From assembly GCA_905221605.1 (NCBI GenBank), contig CAJNDS010002146.1, positions 310,001-374,000 of the forward strand: DNA of 64,000 bases. Direction: 5' to 3'. Positions 52,631 through 63,735 of the stretch are shown here, in pieces (the first letter of the stretch is position 1; each line of letters opens with the position of its first letter). The notes beneath the pieces were generated by a model. The model saw only the letters and a list, made by a program, of their open reading frames with translations, did not search any database and was not told where the DNA came from. A program made the position numbers and the translations under genes. Origin of the DNA: Symbiodinium natans (lineage: Eukaryota; Sar; Dinophyceae; Suessiales; Symbiodiniaceae).

Positions 52631-52929
52631 ACAATCATACGGGGTTCAAGCCCCAGTGATGCACAATTCTCGATTTAAAGTGTTTCTGATTCAAGCACCG
52701 CCGATTCAAGCACGTGCGGTTCAAACGCACTTCAAGCGCTGGCGTTTTCGGCCCCCCTACCATCCCAACGAATTCCGACTCATTAGAAATTTGGGCCGCC
52801 CTACCACCTCGACTGCACTGTGGACTTTAAAGGTTAGGGCGGTTAGGGTTTCCAGGGCTGAGGGTGTTTTATGGCTCAGGGGTGTAGGCTTTGAGGTGTG
52901 GAAGTGTGTTTGGGGTTTGCAGCCCTAAG

Positions 52930-53480
52930 GGTTGTCGATTCTTAGGGTTTCAAGGGTCTTTAAAGTGGCTTCAGGATTTTGTGGTTTTGCGCACAAATCA
53001 GGGGATTCAGGGCTTTAGACAACTTTTCTGAGGGCTTGAAGGGCTTTTAGGTTTCGGGGTTTAGGGCTGTTGCACACCAATCAGGGTTTTTCGGGCCGAG
53101 GGCTTAGGATTCTTAGGGCTTCCAGGGCTTATCTTGAGGTTTTAAGGCTTGTAGGGCTTTCAGGGTTTTGTGACTTTAGGGTTTAGGGTTCAGGCTGTTG
53201 CGCGCCAATTTAGATTTCAGGGCTCAGGTTTCATGGTCGAGGGTTTTTATGCTAGGCTGCGGTTTCAGGCTTCAGGGTTTAATCTTGTGGCTTCCGTGTT
53301 AATGCTTCAGGGTTTGTGATTTGGGTTTAGGGGCTTTGCGCCCATTGGTTTTTGCACCATCTTGATTTTAAAGCTTATGGCTTTCGGGGCTGAGTGTGTT
53401 TGAGGAGGCATTTATTTCTTAGGGCTGTTGGGATTGAGGGCTTTAGCCTCGACACCGTTTAGGGTTTAGGGGTTCTTTCG
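52930..53480. repeat. Decayed telomere-like region
   Basis: Dozens of TTTAGGG/TTAGGGCTT/TTTCAGGG-like words on the plus strand over 550 bp, mixed with 'CGCCAATCAGGG' and similar. It looks like an old interstitial or subtelomeric tract that has been diverging. Confidence 0.65.
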
Positions 53481-53881
53481 TTTTGAGGGTTACAAAGGCC
53501 CGTGCGCTAATGCTCTGGTGCGCGAGTCCAGCGTGCGCGAATCTCCCTGAGCTATGCGCGAATCATACAGCTGGTGCATGAATCTGCCGGCTCAGTGCGA
53601 GAACCCGCCGGTGTGCAAGTCCAGCATTTTAGTGCGCATATTCTGCGTGTTCGAATCCATCGTCCAGTGCGTCCACCGTTCAGTGCAGCTGTGAGCGAAT
53701 CGCGGCGTTCGAATCGGTTTCGGCGACATGTCATTCCAGATGTACGTTTTGCGGAATGCCGTGGCAAGCCTCCATTGACTTGGCGGAACCGATCCCTTGG
53801 TGGAACCGATCCATTGCTGCGAAAGTTCAGGGTGTATTCAAGTGTATTCATGCCCACTGCGTTCCATGGCAAAGGACTGCC

Positions 53882-54813
53882 TCATGTCGAGTCGGGCTCA
53901 GTGTCATGGGCCCACAGGTGAAGACTTGGAGGAAGCTCCTCTTGGTCTGTTTTGGGCCACGCGCTCAATGAAAGTTGTGGAGTGCAGAGAGAGCTCGATG
54001 GCCTGCTTGAGTGCCCACACGTGCGGATCTGACAGGCCATCAACGTGTTGATCCTCTGTAGCCTTGCTTGTGGAGTTCTTGTGGTTTCCAGCTTTTTGGC
54101 ACAGGCACTGGCCCCAGGATATTCCAAGTCGTCAAATAGGGACTCAAGCAGGTCCATTAGAATCATTACACCTTCCGACGAGGTCTTCTGCGATGGCACG
54201 ACCACCGAGGCCACAGCCTTAGTTTGTAAGTGATCTTCTGACATCTTCGATAGCAGCCTGTTGAAGCAGGAAATCAATATGTCGACACTGTCGGAAACGG
54301 CAGAGCCGCTGGAGACTGCGTCAGGGCTCTCGAGGACATTGAGGCGATAGTTTCCGTCAGTGAGAGAGACCGTGGAGTTAGTGCGAAGTGCGGGCGGTGG
54401 GAGTTGTGCGACATGGTCCGATTGGAGCTTCCCAGCTGTGATCTCAATGTCAGGCTGCTGGCCCGCATCATGGTGGTGGCTCTTGCACCTCGTACGAAGT
54501 TGGGCAAGCAGCGGTGCACTGTCCCCGAAGGCAGAGAAGGCTCTCAGAACTCATGTGGATGCAGGCGTGTCAGCAGAAACATGTCCTTGTTGCGGGGAGT
54601 CTGCTTCTTCTCCCAATGACGGCAAGCGCTGTATCCGGCTGGAGATTCGTGCAACCAATCCAATGGCAACAAAGGTGTCTTTCACATCAGGCTGCTCGCT
54701 CAGCAAGCTAGTGCCCATCGCCAGGCAATCTTTGTGCATCCAAACCCGAGTCGAATCTGAGGAATGGGGCTCCGCATCATCCACCCGCTTCAATCTGCCA
54801 TGCTCTGTGGCTT
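53882..54813 (-). pseudogene. Unknown protein frame interrupted by one TGA
   Basis: A single minus-strand frame is open from just after a TAA at about 54814 down to 53882, except for one TGA at 54553-54551. It reads KRVDDAEPHSSDSTRVWMHK, DVKDTFVAIGLVARISSRIQ, then after the TGA LRAFSAFGDSAPLLAQLRTR, KLQSDHVAQLPPPALRTNST, SVDILISCFNRLLSKMSEDH and GVMILMDLLESLFDDLEYPG. About 300 residues, mixed helices, no known domain. The TGA may be a disabling mutation, lie in an unnoticed intron, or be read through. A GC-type or GT donor nearby was not convincing. Confidence 0.42.
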
Positions 54814-54890
54814 ATAACTCTTATGACTTCAATTGCTTTGAGAAAACGTTGAACCGTGGCCGTCAATGGCACCATGAGGCCACGAGAGGG

Positions 54891-55202
54891 TCACACAGCA
54901 GAGGGCGCCATGTGCTTTGACGCAGCCTCTGACTGTAGTGACTGTAGTGGCTGTAGTGTAGTGCCGTGCCAGCTTTGAGACTTGCAATCCTTGTGTCCTA
55001 TTTCCAAGTCTGACAGTATCTCATCATGCCTGGCGACGCTCTCAGGAGGTCTTGCTGAGGAATTGCTGGCTTCGGCAGTACATTCGACGGAACTGTGCAG
55101 TTCGGTGGCTCCTGCTCGCAAGTTCTCAGGAGATTCGGGGCTTTGGCTTTCGGCTTCTGGCCTGTCCACCAAAAGAGATGCCAGCCTCCACGCAGGCCTC
55201 AT
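54891..55202 (-). CDS. Possible upstream exon, acidic unknown protein
   Basis: A minus-strand frame of 103 codons with protein-like composition (RPEAESQSPESPENLRAGAT, ESVARHDEILSDLEIGHKDC). It lies upstream of the previous minus-strand frame and may be part of the same gene. The opposite strand is open as well (54982-55287). Confidence 0.25.
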   Translation of the reverse strand: MRPAWRLASLLVDRPEAESQSPESPENLRAGATELHSSVECTAEASNSSARPPESVARHDEILSDLEIGHKDCKSQSWHGTTLQPLQSLQSEAASKHMAPSAV

Positions 55203-55591
55203 GTGCCTTTGCCTAGTTAGAATAATTCGGAGACAAACGCGACGGAGCCTGTGTCTGTTCCTACTACCAGTACAACCTGACTTGTAAGCATTCCAGTGGA
55301 GGCTGGTACTGAGTCATGTGCTTTGTGCGGGTGGGACAACAACCTGAGCCACAACAGTAAGTTGTATGAAAAAGTCTACGAGCATTTGGAATGGAGAAAC
55401 TCTGGGTCCTTTGTGGTTGGGGTTCCTGGCCCATCCGGATCCTAATGCCTGGCCGCGACCTCTCCGAGTGTCGAGGCTGACCTAGTGTGCGGCTCAGCTG
55501 ATGGTTGAGCTATTCTTGCATGCTGTTAACGTGCCTCCCTGGTGCACTGATGCCTTCAGCTAGCAACTTTCATTGACATGCAAGTGCATGC

Positions 55592-55681
55592 ACTGCGCGC
55601 CTTCTTTCACGTGACGAGCTGAAGAGCGTCGTGGACAGGATTGTCCCAAAGAGCCTGGAGACCGCTTCGAGACCTCTTCAG
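55592..55681 (+). CDS. Isolated exon-like segment
   Basis: Plus-strand open segment LSRDELKSVVDRIVPKSLET ASRPLQ ending at a clean donor CTTCAG|GTACGG. Helical, unknown; no partner exon identified. Confidence 0.25.
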
Positions 55682-55699
55682 GTACGGAGTTTCCTGTCG

Positions 55700-57200
55700 C
55701 ACCCGGCAATGCCCCGCGCACTTTCTGCAGTCCCGACTGCTGTTGAGGCTTCGGTTACATAGTCGAACATGTCAATTGTCGATAGTTGTCGCTTCCTTGT
55801 TCCTCGACTTGTCGGCCTCACGCTTGGACTTGGGTTCCAGCTGTCGGGATCCTAATATTTGCATATATTTGCACGCGCTCACAATGCTCCGCTTCGCTCC
55901 AAGTAACCAAGAAGCCAGCATCAGCACACTGGGGACCTGCTTAAGGCAAAGCGGAGAACGTTTCCAACATAACAACTGCAGACACCTTCGCACACTGCTA
56001 GCACACTGCTAGCACATGGGCTGCAGCAAGCTTCAGGGCTTGAGTTGTACAGGCTGTGATGAACTGAACAAGCTTATGCGGACACCTTCGTGCTGCGCGG
56101 CTAAAAATTGATTACGTGACTACCTGCAATGAGAACTTCGCTTCGTGCACCAAGCAGCTGCCTGTAGCATGTGAGAGCCAAAGAACCCTCATCCGTCATC
56201 CTGGGTGGTGAGACTCTACTGTTGTTGCAGCAGTTTGGTGTTTCCCAAGGTTACGTAGCACAGAATCTGCTTGCTAGTTTCTCGCTACCTTCTTTGCAAG
56301 GGTTCCTCACCGTTGGTTCCGGTAGAGTCGAACAGCGTTCTGTAGCTGATGCATTTGCGATAGTCAAAAATCTTGGACAAGTTGGCCAGACCCTTGTTGC
56401 AACACGCATACGCGCCTTAGCACACGCCGCTCCCACAAAGGGAGATCTCCACGGATTGATAGCCCCACCCTGGACCAAGTGACTGCAATTGAGCATGGTT
56501 TTCATCAACCGCAATGCTGTGTTCAAGACCTCCTCACATGCTCCCAGAGTGATCTGGGCTCCGTGCCAAGGCCTTCGTCTTGTGTTTGTCTTGTGTCTGC
56601 GGAAGTGTTTGTCTGTGATTTTCTTTGAAGAGGTCGCGCCTCCCGATTAACGAAGCTTCGCAGGTACACTTTCTTGCCCAGGGCTTCACATGCACAAACA
56701 GAGCCACTAAATTCCACTAACGGTTTTCATTGTCAGCAGAGTTGTCTTAAGCGAGGAGGAATGAAGTTGGTGCTCGCAGCCGCTCTTGGCGCTGCCTTTG
56801 CCAGCAAGTTAAGGCAAGGGCTCTCTTGGAGCACCTATGGAGCACCAGTGGGGCACCAGTCTTCTTCACTTTGAAACTAACTACATGTAGGGGCCGCCAA
56901 GCTTCTTCCCAATGTTCCGCACCGATTTTCTACCTTCCCCGTTCACGAGAGGCTTGGGTCTGAACGCACGGCAGAGATCGAAGGCGTGAGCCTGGAGACT
57001 GCGTACGCCCAGTGCTCGGCTGGACACAGTGTCTATCTGGTCCTTCAAAGCTCTTCTCATGACTCATAGCATTTTTAGATTTGCAGTGAGCATCACCCCA
57101 GGCAGCATTCTTGGAGCGTCATGGCGGCTTGGAAACACTTGAATACCTGGATCTTCAATCTTCCATATTGTGCGATTTTCTGCCATAAAGTTCGAAGGAT
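55700..57200. other. Unresolved, overlapping weak frames
   Basis: 56171-56482 (+; VGQTLVATRIRALAHAAPTK) and, opposite to it, 56526-56251 and 56717-56523 (-; KKVYLRSFVNREARPLQRKS) are all moderately protein-like. I cannot decide the strand. Confidence 0.25.
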
Positions 57201-57504
57201 ATCACGCCAGGGTCCACTGATTGTGTTTGGCACTGTTGCGTGCTGGATGTCCAGGTGTGCAGCGCGTGGGCGACATGGTCTCGAGATCAGAGCGGATGGC
57301 AGCATTTGCTCGAAGCCATGCGAAGGTCGCCGAACACAACAAGAGATCTGATCGCACCCTCGCTGCCTTAACCATCCTACGTGGGTATGACAACCAGGCT
57401 AGTCTAGTCGAAGAAGGTGTTTGGAGTAATGTTCTTGGGGGTTGCCTTGTGAGGTGCTTGTTTGCCTGGTATTCTTCTTGGCGGCAGCTGCAGCAACTGA
57501 CCAA

Positions 57505-58014
57505 GTGAGGTACATGGACCGCTACCCTCAACCGTTTCTCAGTCAGGCCCTTACGCTTACTTTCACGTCCAGGCTTCAGACAGTGAATGACGCAAGCCTT
57601 CAACAATTCCGACTTTGACTCAAGGACCAGACACATGAAGAGTTCAGCCGAGTTCTGGGATATCGCAGACTGGGTTCGCACTTTGGCACGTTTATGCACA
57701 CTCATCAGAGTTAGCTTGCGCCATTCCATCATGATTCGCTTGCGGATGGGTGCTGTCAGCATCTGTCAGCCGAGGTGGTGGAACCGCACTTCCACCTCCC
57801 TTGTGCAGACTGGCGTTGCGCAGGCCGGGGGAACAAGGAAGTAGGAAAGGGGCTCTCACTGACCCAGGACAGGCTTGGAATTGCTGACTTGGCCTACTCC
57901 AAGGGCCCTTACCATCACAAGGAGCTTGGCACGAATCCCAAGTTGACAGGAGAGCTTCGCTCAATCCCTGGACTGGGCTTCGAAGACGCGGTCGGGAAAG
58001 TGCCCACTGTGTAG
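57505..58014 (+). pseudogene. Unknown frame with two internal stops
   Basis: A single frame reads VRYMDRYPQPFLSQALTLTF and RLQTVNDASLQQFRL, a TGA, LKDQTHEEFSRVLGYRRLGS, a TAG, then SLADGCCQHLSAEVVEPHFH, SLTQDRLGIADLAYSKGPYH and ...FEDAVGKVPTV to the TAG at 58012. Upstream, 57221-57508 in another frame (RMAAFARSHAKVAEHNKRSD) may belong with it. Looks like a decayed coding sequence; no family recognised. Confidence 0.3.
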
Positions 58015-59240
58015 GGATGCAGTGGCAGAGTGGTGTGGATGAGTGGTGCAGAAGGGTGCAGAGTAGGATAGTGACGCGGAATGTGGATACTGCGGCACGA
58101 GGTACTTCATCGACCAAGGGGCCTGTGGATCCTGCTGGGCCGTCGCGGCAACTGGAGCCCTGGAGATGAGGGTGCCTTTGTGGCAGATGGTCGGATATAC
58201 TGGTAGCTCCTGGTGGCTCCGAGTCGCTCCGGTAGCTCCTGGTAGCTCAGTCACTGCCGCTGCCTTTGATGGGATTCCGCTGAGATTTCCCTGAGGCTGA
58301 GATTGCCCACAAGAAAGCCCCAAGCATGCTGTCCTACAAAGAGCTGGTGGACTCTTGGAGAATGACAGACGTGGCATAGCCCCGTGCCAATCCTTTTCTG
58401 TTCCCCGGCTCTCCACTGCTTGGAGACCCAAGGACTGCGTGGAGAACCCACAGCATTGTGGTGGCTCGGGTTGCAGTGGTGTGTGTCAAGTCGGGGCACT
58501 TTTTTCTGATTGTTGGAAGAATCAGATTCCTGTCCCAAGGCGGAGATGGTGGCTGCGGGGGGGCCACCGGAGAGCTGGCCTTCGAGTACATCTCCATGCA
58601 TGGCCTTTCCGTGCTTCGTCAAAGAATCTTGAAACATGTTCGTGTTTTGCGGAAGTGGTGTCGCTCCATGTCGCTCCCTCGAGATCCCAGGCAAGTTCAT
58701 CCTACTCTGGTGACCGTGAGTCGACGGAGCAATGCAAGACGGGCTCTCGATCAGCAGTACCACGGCCGCAAGCTGATGCAAGCAATGCAAGCTTTACACT
58801 TGTACCCCATACACGCCATGAATTTGACATTTGCCAGGTTGTCAAAGCCAGCAGCTACTGAGCTGACATGGAGCAGCCTGCAGCTTGCAGTTTTTGGTCA
58901 GGAGTTCTCTCTCTTTCTCTCTCTTGAATCTAGTGTCGTGGTTCATGTCAAGTCTCAGGCTTCGTCAAGCTACCCGTGAACAAGCTCTCACCACTCATGA
59001 TGGCGATTCAGCATGTGGGAGACATAGTCGGAGCAGCATGATGCCGCATTGTGCACAATCTTGAGACTGGCAGCGGTCGCAGGGGCCCGTCGTCGTGTCG
59101 GTGGATGGAGGGCCTTGGGGAAGCTACGAGTCTGGAGTGTTCGACGGCTGTGGAAGGCTCGGACAGAGTGCACACAACACATGCAGGGGAGGATGTGTAT
59201 CGTCAAACGTTGGCAAGTTGCTGCCATTTCACACACAGTA
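58015..59240. other. No definite gene
   Basis: Both strands have long open frames around 58.25-58.98 kb. The plus strand has a helical segment (HGLSVLRQRILKHVRVLRKW) that could be an exon, without further support. About 58.20-58.25 kb has short GGTAGCTCC repeats. Confidence 0.3.
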
Positions 59241-59242
59241 CA

Positions 59243-59474
59243 ATGTTGCATTATGTATATATATATATATATTTATACTGTATACATATACATATATATA
59301 TATATTTAAATCACAGGAATAATAATATTATTATTACTGATAGCAATAGTAATAAAGTAACAAAAACACTAATCACAACAATACCAACAATAATAAGAAT
59401 AGTTACTACTACTATTATGATGATGATGATTATTATTACTATTATTATTATTACTATTGTTATTGTTACTACTA

Positions 59475-59541
<67 letters not shown>

Positions 59542-59561
59542 TGCTGCTGCTGCTACTACTG

Positions 59562-59594
<33 letters not shown>

Positions 59595-59985
59595 TTACTA
59601 TTATTACTATTATCATTATCATTATTATTCATCATTATTATTGTTATTCTTGTTATTCTTGTTATTCTTGTTATTCTTGTTATTCTTGTTATTCTTGTTA
59701 TTCTTGTTATTCTTGTTATTCTTGTTATTCTTGTTATTCTTGTTATTATTGTTATTATTGTTATTATTGTTATTATTGTTATTATTGTTATTATTGTTAT
59801 TATTGTTATTATTGTTCTTATTGTTCTTATTGTTATTATTGTTATTATTGTTATTATTGTTATTCTTGTTATTATTGTTATTATCGTTATTATTGTTATT
59901 ATTGTTATTATTACTATACACGCAGAGTTCTTCGGCGCCTGGGCTGCCTGGGCTGCCTGGGCTGCCTGGGCTGCCCTGCTTTGCC
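59243..59985. repeat. Compound microsatellite, about 740 bp
   Basis: In order: (TA)n and TACATA (about 59250-59308), AT-rich ATT/ATG triplets (about 59320-59465), (ACT)n, (CTG)n from about 59490 to 59555, (ACT)n, ATT triplets, a 9-bp unit TTATTCTTG repeated about 11-12 times from 59644, then TTATTATTG repeated to about 59915, and a GGGCTGCCT repeat (59938-59975). Long open frames on both strands here are repeat translations. Confidence 0.95.
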
Positions 59986-60633
59986 GGGAGTCTCCCTCGT
60001 GCTTCCTGTAAGAACAGACATGGCTTGGTAGCAATGAGGACTCAAAGTCAATCCGTGACCCTGACCGCTGATACTTCTGAGCGCTCGGAGGAGCTGTGAT
60101 TGTGTTGGGTGGTTCTCCCACGATGACAGGTTCAGAGGTTCTATGAAACTGAAAAGTCACAGAATTTCGCGGCCACTGCTCACTGCTCACAGCCTCAATG
60201 AATTGTTCTAGCTTTTCCAGAAGTTGGATGCGACAGGCCCTCCTCAAGCGAGAAACGTAGAACTCTCAAAGATGCGAAAACGACTCTTGGGAGATTAATG
60301 TCAAGAAGGGTGAAGGCGCCGTACGTGCCAAGATCAGACTGAACAGTTGGCGAGAATCCTCCCAGTTCAGCCTCTCTCTCTCTCTCTTTCTCTCTCAAGG
60401 GTTAGTTCAGCCTGTACAAAGGTGGCCATGAAAAGCACGCAGCTTACTTTCTGCCATCGTCACTGGCCTGATGGAATACCTGACCCATGAGTTCACATGT
60501 GGAAACCCAGTTGATCAGTTCAAAGCTCAAGCTTTCATTGAACTCTGGCAATCGAACCATCGTTCCGAACCCTGGGTTCAAACACCCTCGAAAAACCTAG
60601 ATAAATGCATCTGTAGTGGCTGACAGTCCGCAG

Positions 60634-61975
60634 GGATGCTACCGTCAACCATGCTGTCCTTCTGGTGGGGTATGGTCGTGATGAGACAGAGTCTTGGATG
60701 CATTCAGAAGTTTCCGTGTGTGCAGTGCTTGAGGCCGTGATGCCTTGTGCATGATGGCGTGTGTTATGTCCTCCAGGTGAAGAAGGATTACTGGTTGGTT
60801 GCTTGGCGGATGCTGTGGCGGTCTCTTCTTGATGAGCTTCTGCTGATGGAAACAGCCAAGAATGTGCGAGGGTTAGGTCAGGGCGGCTCAGATTCTTAAC
60901 TAGAGACTGGCTCGTTTGGGGTGTATTTTGCTGTTGTTCTGGCTTCCGGAGGCCTCAGATTCTTAATTCTGAACTGGGATTCGAGCCAGCAACCTAGGGC
61001 CCTACAAAAGAACGCTGTAGCCACTAGCCCAAGACATCCTACAACCCCGTCCTGTTTGATAATGATCTTGGAGCTGAAGCTAAGAACCTGAGCGGCTCAG
61101 ATTCTTACTTCGGGAATGTGCCATCTTGTGTCAAGCCCATTAGAAGCTAAGAAGCTAAGAATCTAAGGGGCTCAGAAATTGATTGGGGGGAAATTCTGTG
61201 ATTGGGGTCTGCTTGTGAAAAATCTTACAAGCTAAGAATCTGAGGGGCTTAGATTGCCTGCTTAGCAAGCTAAGAATTTAAGGGCTCAGATTCTTAGGTA
61301 AAGCCTTCGAAGAAGCTAAGAATCCAAGGGGCTCATGTTCTCTGGGGAGCGGTTGATGGAGAGGTGGGGCACCTGCTTCAGGTTCTCTGGGGAGAGGATG
61401 ATTAGAGGTGGGGCACCTGCTTTTATGCTACCAAAACACCTACGGCCCTCAAGGCCTCGCTGGATCTCAGGAGGGGCTCACATTCTTAAGTCAAAGGCAC
61501 CCAGTTAGGGGCGCACAAAACGCGATGCGTAAGTAACTTCAGGCCCTCAAATTCTGAAGTAAGGAATTCTGAGCCAACACTCCTGCTGTATATGAGTCAT
61601 GCCTTCCAGGTTCGCAACTCATGGGGAGAGCGCCTTTGCTGCACTCAGAATGACATCCGTGGAACATGCCTGGCTTATCCCGGCTTGCCGTGCAAGCTCT
61701 TTGCCTGGAAGGTGGTGGGGCGAGAATGGCTTCATCAGGGTTCTGAGGCATTCCTCAGATGAGGGAGCTGCCGGATACTGCGGGACTGACTTCGATCCAA
61801 AGCAAGGCACGTGAGCAACAAGGGAAGGTGCATCGTGTTGCATCGTGGCAGCTAGCAGTGGCAGCCTGTCGTGGCAGGTGTTGGATGTGATGGAGGACCA
61901 TCTACTTTGCCGGTTTGCGGCATGTGCGGAATCTTGTCAGACTCCGTGTACCCTGATGGAGTAAGCTCCTTCTGA
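60634..61975 (+). CDS. Papain-family (C1A) cysteine peptidase, C-terminal exons
   Basis: Four to five exons in order. 60634 onward encodes DATVNHAVLLVGYGRDE, which holds the catalytic His of the N-H-A-V motif. 60777-60797 encodes VKKDYWL. 61610-61629 plus 61712-61806 give VRNSWGEWWGENGFIRVLRH, the NSWGxxWGENG motif with the active-site Asn, and ...AAGYCGTDFDPKQ. 61878-61975 gives GVGCDGGPSTLPVCGMCGIL, DSVYPDGVSSF and TGA. Introns: about 60798-61609 (repeat-rich), 61630-61711 (82 nt, GC-AG) and 61807-61877 (71 nt, GC-AG). Joining them restores phase exactly. The first junction (after 'GRDE') may use a GA donor. A GTAAGC at 61961 may replace the stop. Exons for the propeptide and catalytic Cys were not found upstream, so the gene may be partial. 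Role: lysosomal/vacuolar or secreted proteolysis. Confidence 0.75.
60883..61520. repeat. Dispersed inverted motif CTCAGATTCTTA / TAAGAATCTGAG in the peptidase intron
   Basis: At least eight copies of GGGGCTCAGATTCTTA-like words and of GCTAAGAATCTRAG-like words alternate, so many local hairpins can form. A 38-bp near-duplicate also occurs (GTGGGGCACCTGCTT at about 61363 and 61407). Confidence 0.7.
60977..61031 (-). pseudogene. tRNA-like relic or SINE promoter
   Basis: Minus strand: A-box-like TGGGCTAGTGG (61031-61021), about 33 bases, then B-box GGCTCGAATCC (60987-60977; one change from the consensus). The CCAG/CTGG arms of a T-stem are present. No acceptor stem was found. It fits a tRNA-derived SINE or decayed tRNA inside the intron. 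Confidence 0.35.
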
Positions 61976-62631
61976 GACCACAGCCGATCTGCTGCATCTC
62001 GCAGGCACTTGTAACTTCAGCTGGGCCTGCTTATGGCAGTGCCCGATGAAGATAATCATGCGGAGTCGCAACATCCTGCAGCTGTTGCCCACTCATCATC
62101 TTGTTTTGGTGATGCAAAAAACAGGTCTGCCAGGGATAAGCTCGTACTCATGCTGGATGTGCGACAGCTTGACTACAAGACCTGCGCGGCAAGTTGAAAA
62201 GTTGCAGCGTCCTCTGGACTGCCGCTAGAACTTACGTAACATGAATCCGGAGAGTAGAGATTGTCCAGCGCACTCGTGCCGTACGTGTAGTTGGATTATG
62301 TTGAAAGCTTGCCTCGGCCAGCTTCCTCGCTTTCCTTCGTTTGTCAAAAGTTTGGTCATGTCTTCAGTCTGGCAACTTGTTTGAGCAGCGCTGTGCAACG
62401 AGGGCACCGTTGGTGTGTCCGATGCCGTTCCAGCTTCTGTAGCCCGCCCAGAAGGATTCTGCGGCATGTTGCCTCCTGGCGCAGCTCGCCGGCACGAGTC
62501 CGATAGGAGGAGTCTTTTATACGCATGGTATGGAAGGCGACAGAAAGGCGGTAGATTGAGCAGAGCCGAGAAGAACAAACGGCACAATTAGCAACTGAGG
62601 AAGATCGGTCATGTGAAGTACCTAAGCCAAG

Positions 62632-62741
62632 TCATAGAGCCATAGAGCCACGAGCCATAGAATCAGAGAGTCACAGAATCACATGGTCACAAGGTCGCCG
62701 AATCACAGAGTCACAGAGTCATGAAGTCATAAAGTCATAGA
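62632..62741. repeat. Short GAGTCACAGA / CATAGAGC repeats
   Basis: About eleven copies of a 9-10 bp word (AGTCAYAGA family) with small changes. Confidence 0.8.
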
Positions 62742-63589
62742 GTGCCTTTCGGTGCTTCTCCTCTGCCTGATGGGCTAGAGTGTGCTAGCACCATGCAGCA
62801 GCTTGAATCGAGTATCAAGCACCAAGGTAGATGGCGAACTCTGCACAAGGAGGAGCAGCTGCGAGCACCCAAGAACACCGTCTTGAAACAAGGTGTAGGC
62901 GGCTGTCTTGGAAAAGAGAGCAAACGGGCCGTTCCATCAGCTCCTCCAGACATTGACAGTTCTTGAGCTTCTTGATGAGGCCGGCAACAGTGGTCCTGCC
63001 ACTGGCAACGACCAGGCAGAGAAGGCGCTTATTGGATCCTTGTGATGTTTTTCGCCTCACGCTCTGGCCACGTGACGTTCAAACTGCGTTCATGCTTCAA
63101 AGATCACGCATGCCGGAGGCACTGCTTGTCGGCATCGAAGCCGTTTGCAATGCAATGTCCGGGGAGGTTCGTTTTACGAACGAGAACGAGGCGAGGGAAT
63201 GTGTAGTGGCCCCCGTGTGCGGTTCCAATTTGTAGAGACGGGTCCCGCTCCAGGCAGCATTTGCTCTTCTGCGGAAGGGTTGTCGCCACTGCTCGGGCAC
63301 TCGCGGAGGAGAGGCCTTGAGGCGACTGGAAAAGCATGGCTCCTGTGGGGGTTATCTGCGTAGAGCGTATTTCAAGCCGAACTATGTGGGCCGTACCTGT
63401 GCTAGGATATCAACACCTCACCATTCCTCACCATTCCACACCATTCCTCACCTTTCCTCACCATTCGTGCTTTTCAGGCAGGTGCCTGTCGAGAAGCAGG
63501 CAATCGTTGTAGCCTTCCTGACGCGCATTGCAGAGATCCGCCGAGGGGCATCGCGGCGGGTGCAGGAGCCACGTCGTCCTGACAGTTAG
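62742..63589 (+). CDS. Unknown multi-exon or stop-interrupted gene
   Basis: 62742-62966 reads STMQQLESSIKHQGRWRTLH, KEEQLRAPKNTVLKQGVGGC, KRAVPSAPPDIDSS. A second frame, 62963-63589, is open except for one TAG at 63233: PRDVQTAFMLQRSRMPEALL, VGIEAVCNAMSGEVRFTNEN before it, and RVPLQAAFALLRKGCRHCSG, LRRLEKHGSCGGYLRRAYFK, QAIVVAFLTRIAEIRRGASR after it, ending at a TAG. The TAG is preceded by CCAATTTG and could be an intron end (acceptor TAG at 63235). Basic, helical protein; no domain recognised. Confidence 0.38.
63418..63469. repeat. CTCACCATTCC tandem repeat
   Basis: Five imperfect 10-11 bp copies inside the preceding reading frame. It may be intronic or encode a Ser/Pro/His-rich insert. Confidence 0.8.
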
Positions 63590-63689
63590 CTCTGTAGCAG
63601 CTTGGTCATGGTTGCTTTTTGGAATCTTCTCTGTGGGGCATCGGCGTCCTTTTGGTCCGAGATATTTTCCCCAACACGCTTTGTTGGTG

Positions 63690-63735
63690 GTTTAGGGTTA
63701 ATGGTGGTTTTACGGTTTAGGGTTTAGGTTTCTTT
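63690..63735. repeat. Interstitial telomere-like repeats
   Basis: GGTTTAGGGTTAATGG then GGTTTAGGGTTTAGG, plant-type heptamers on the plus strand. Confidence 0.7.

Noticed and set aside
52640..52670. tRNA gene at the GGGGTTCAAGCCCC sequence next to the 3' LTR
   Set aside because: It looks like a T-arm but no D-arm, anticodon arm or acceptor stem is present.
59369..60247. Long open frames over the microsatellite on both strands (292, 326, 184, 152 codons)
   Set aside because: They are translations of simple repeats; only the first about 70 codons of the minus-strand frame are non-repetitive, with no support.
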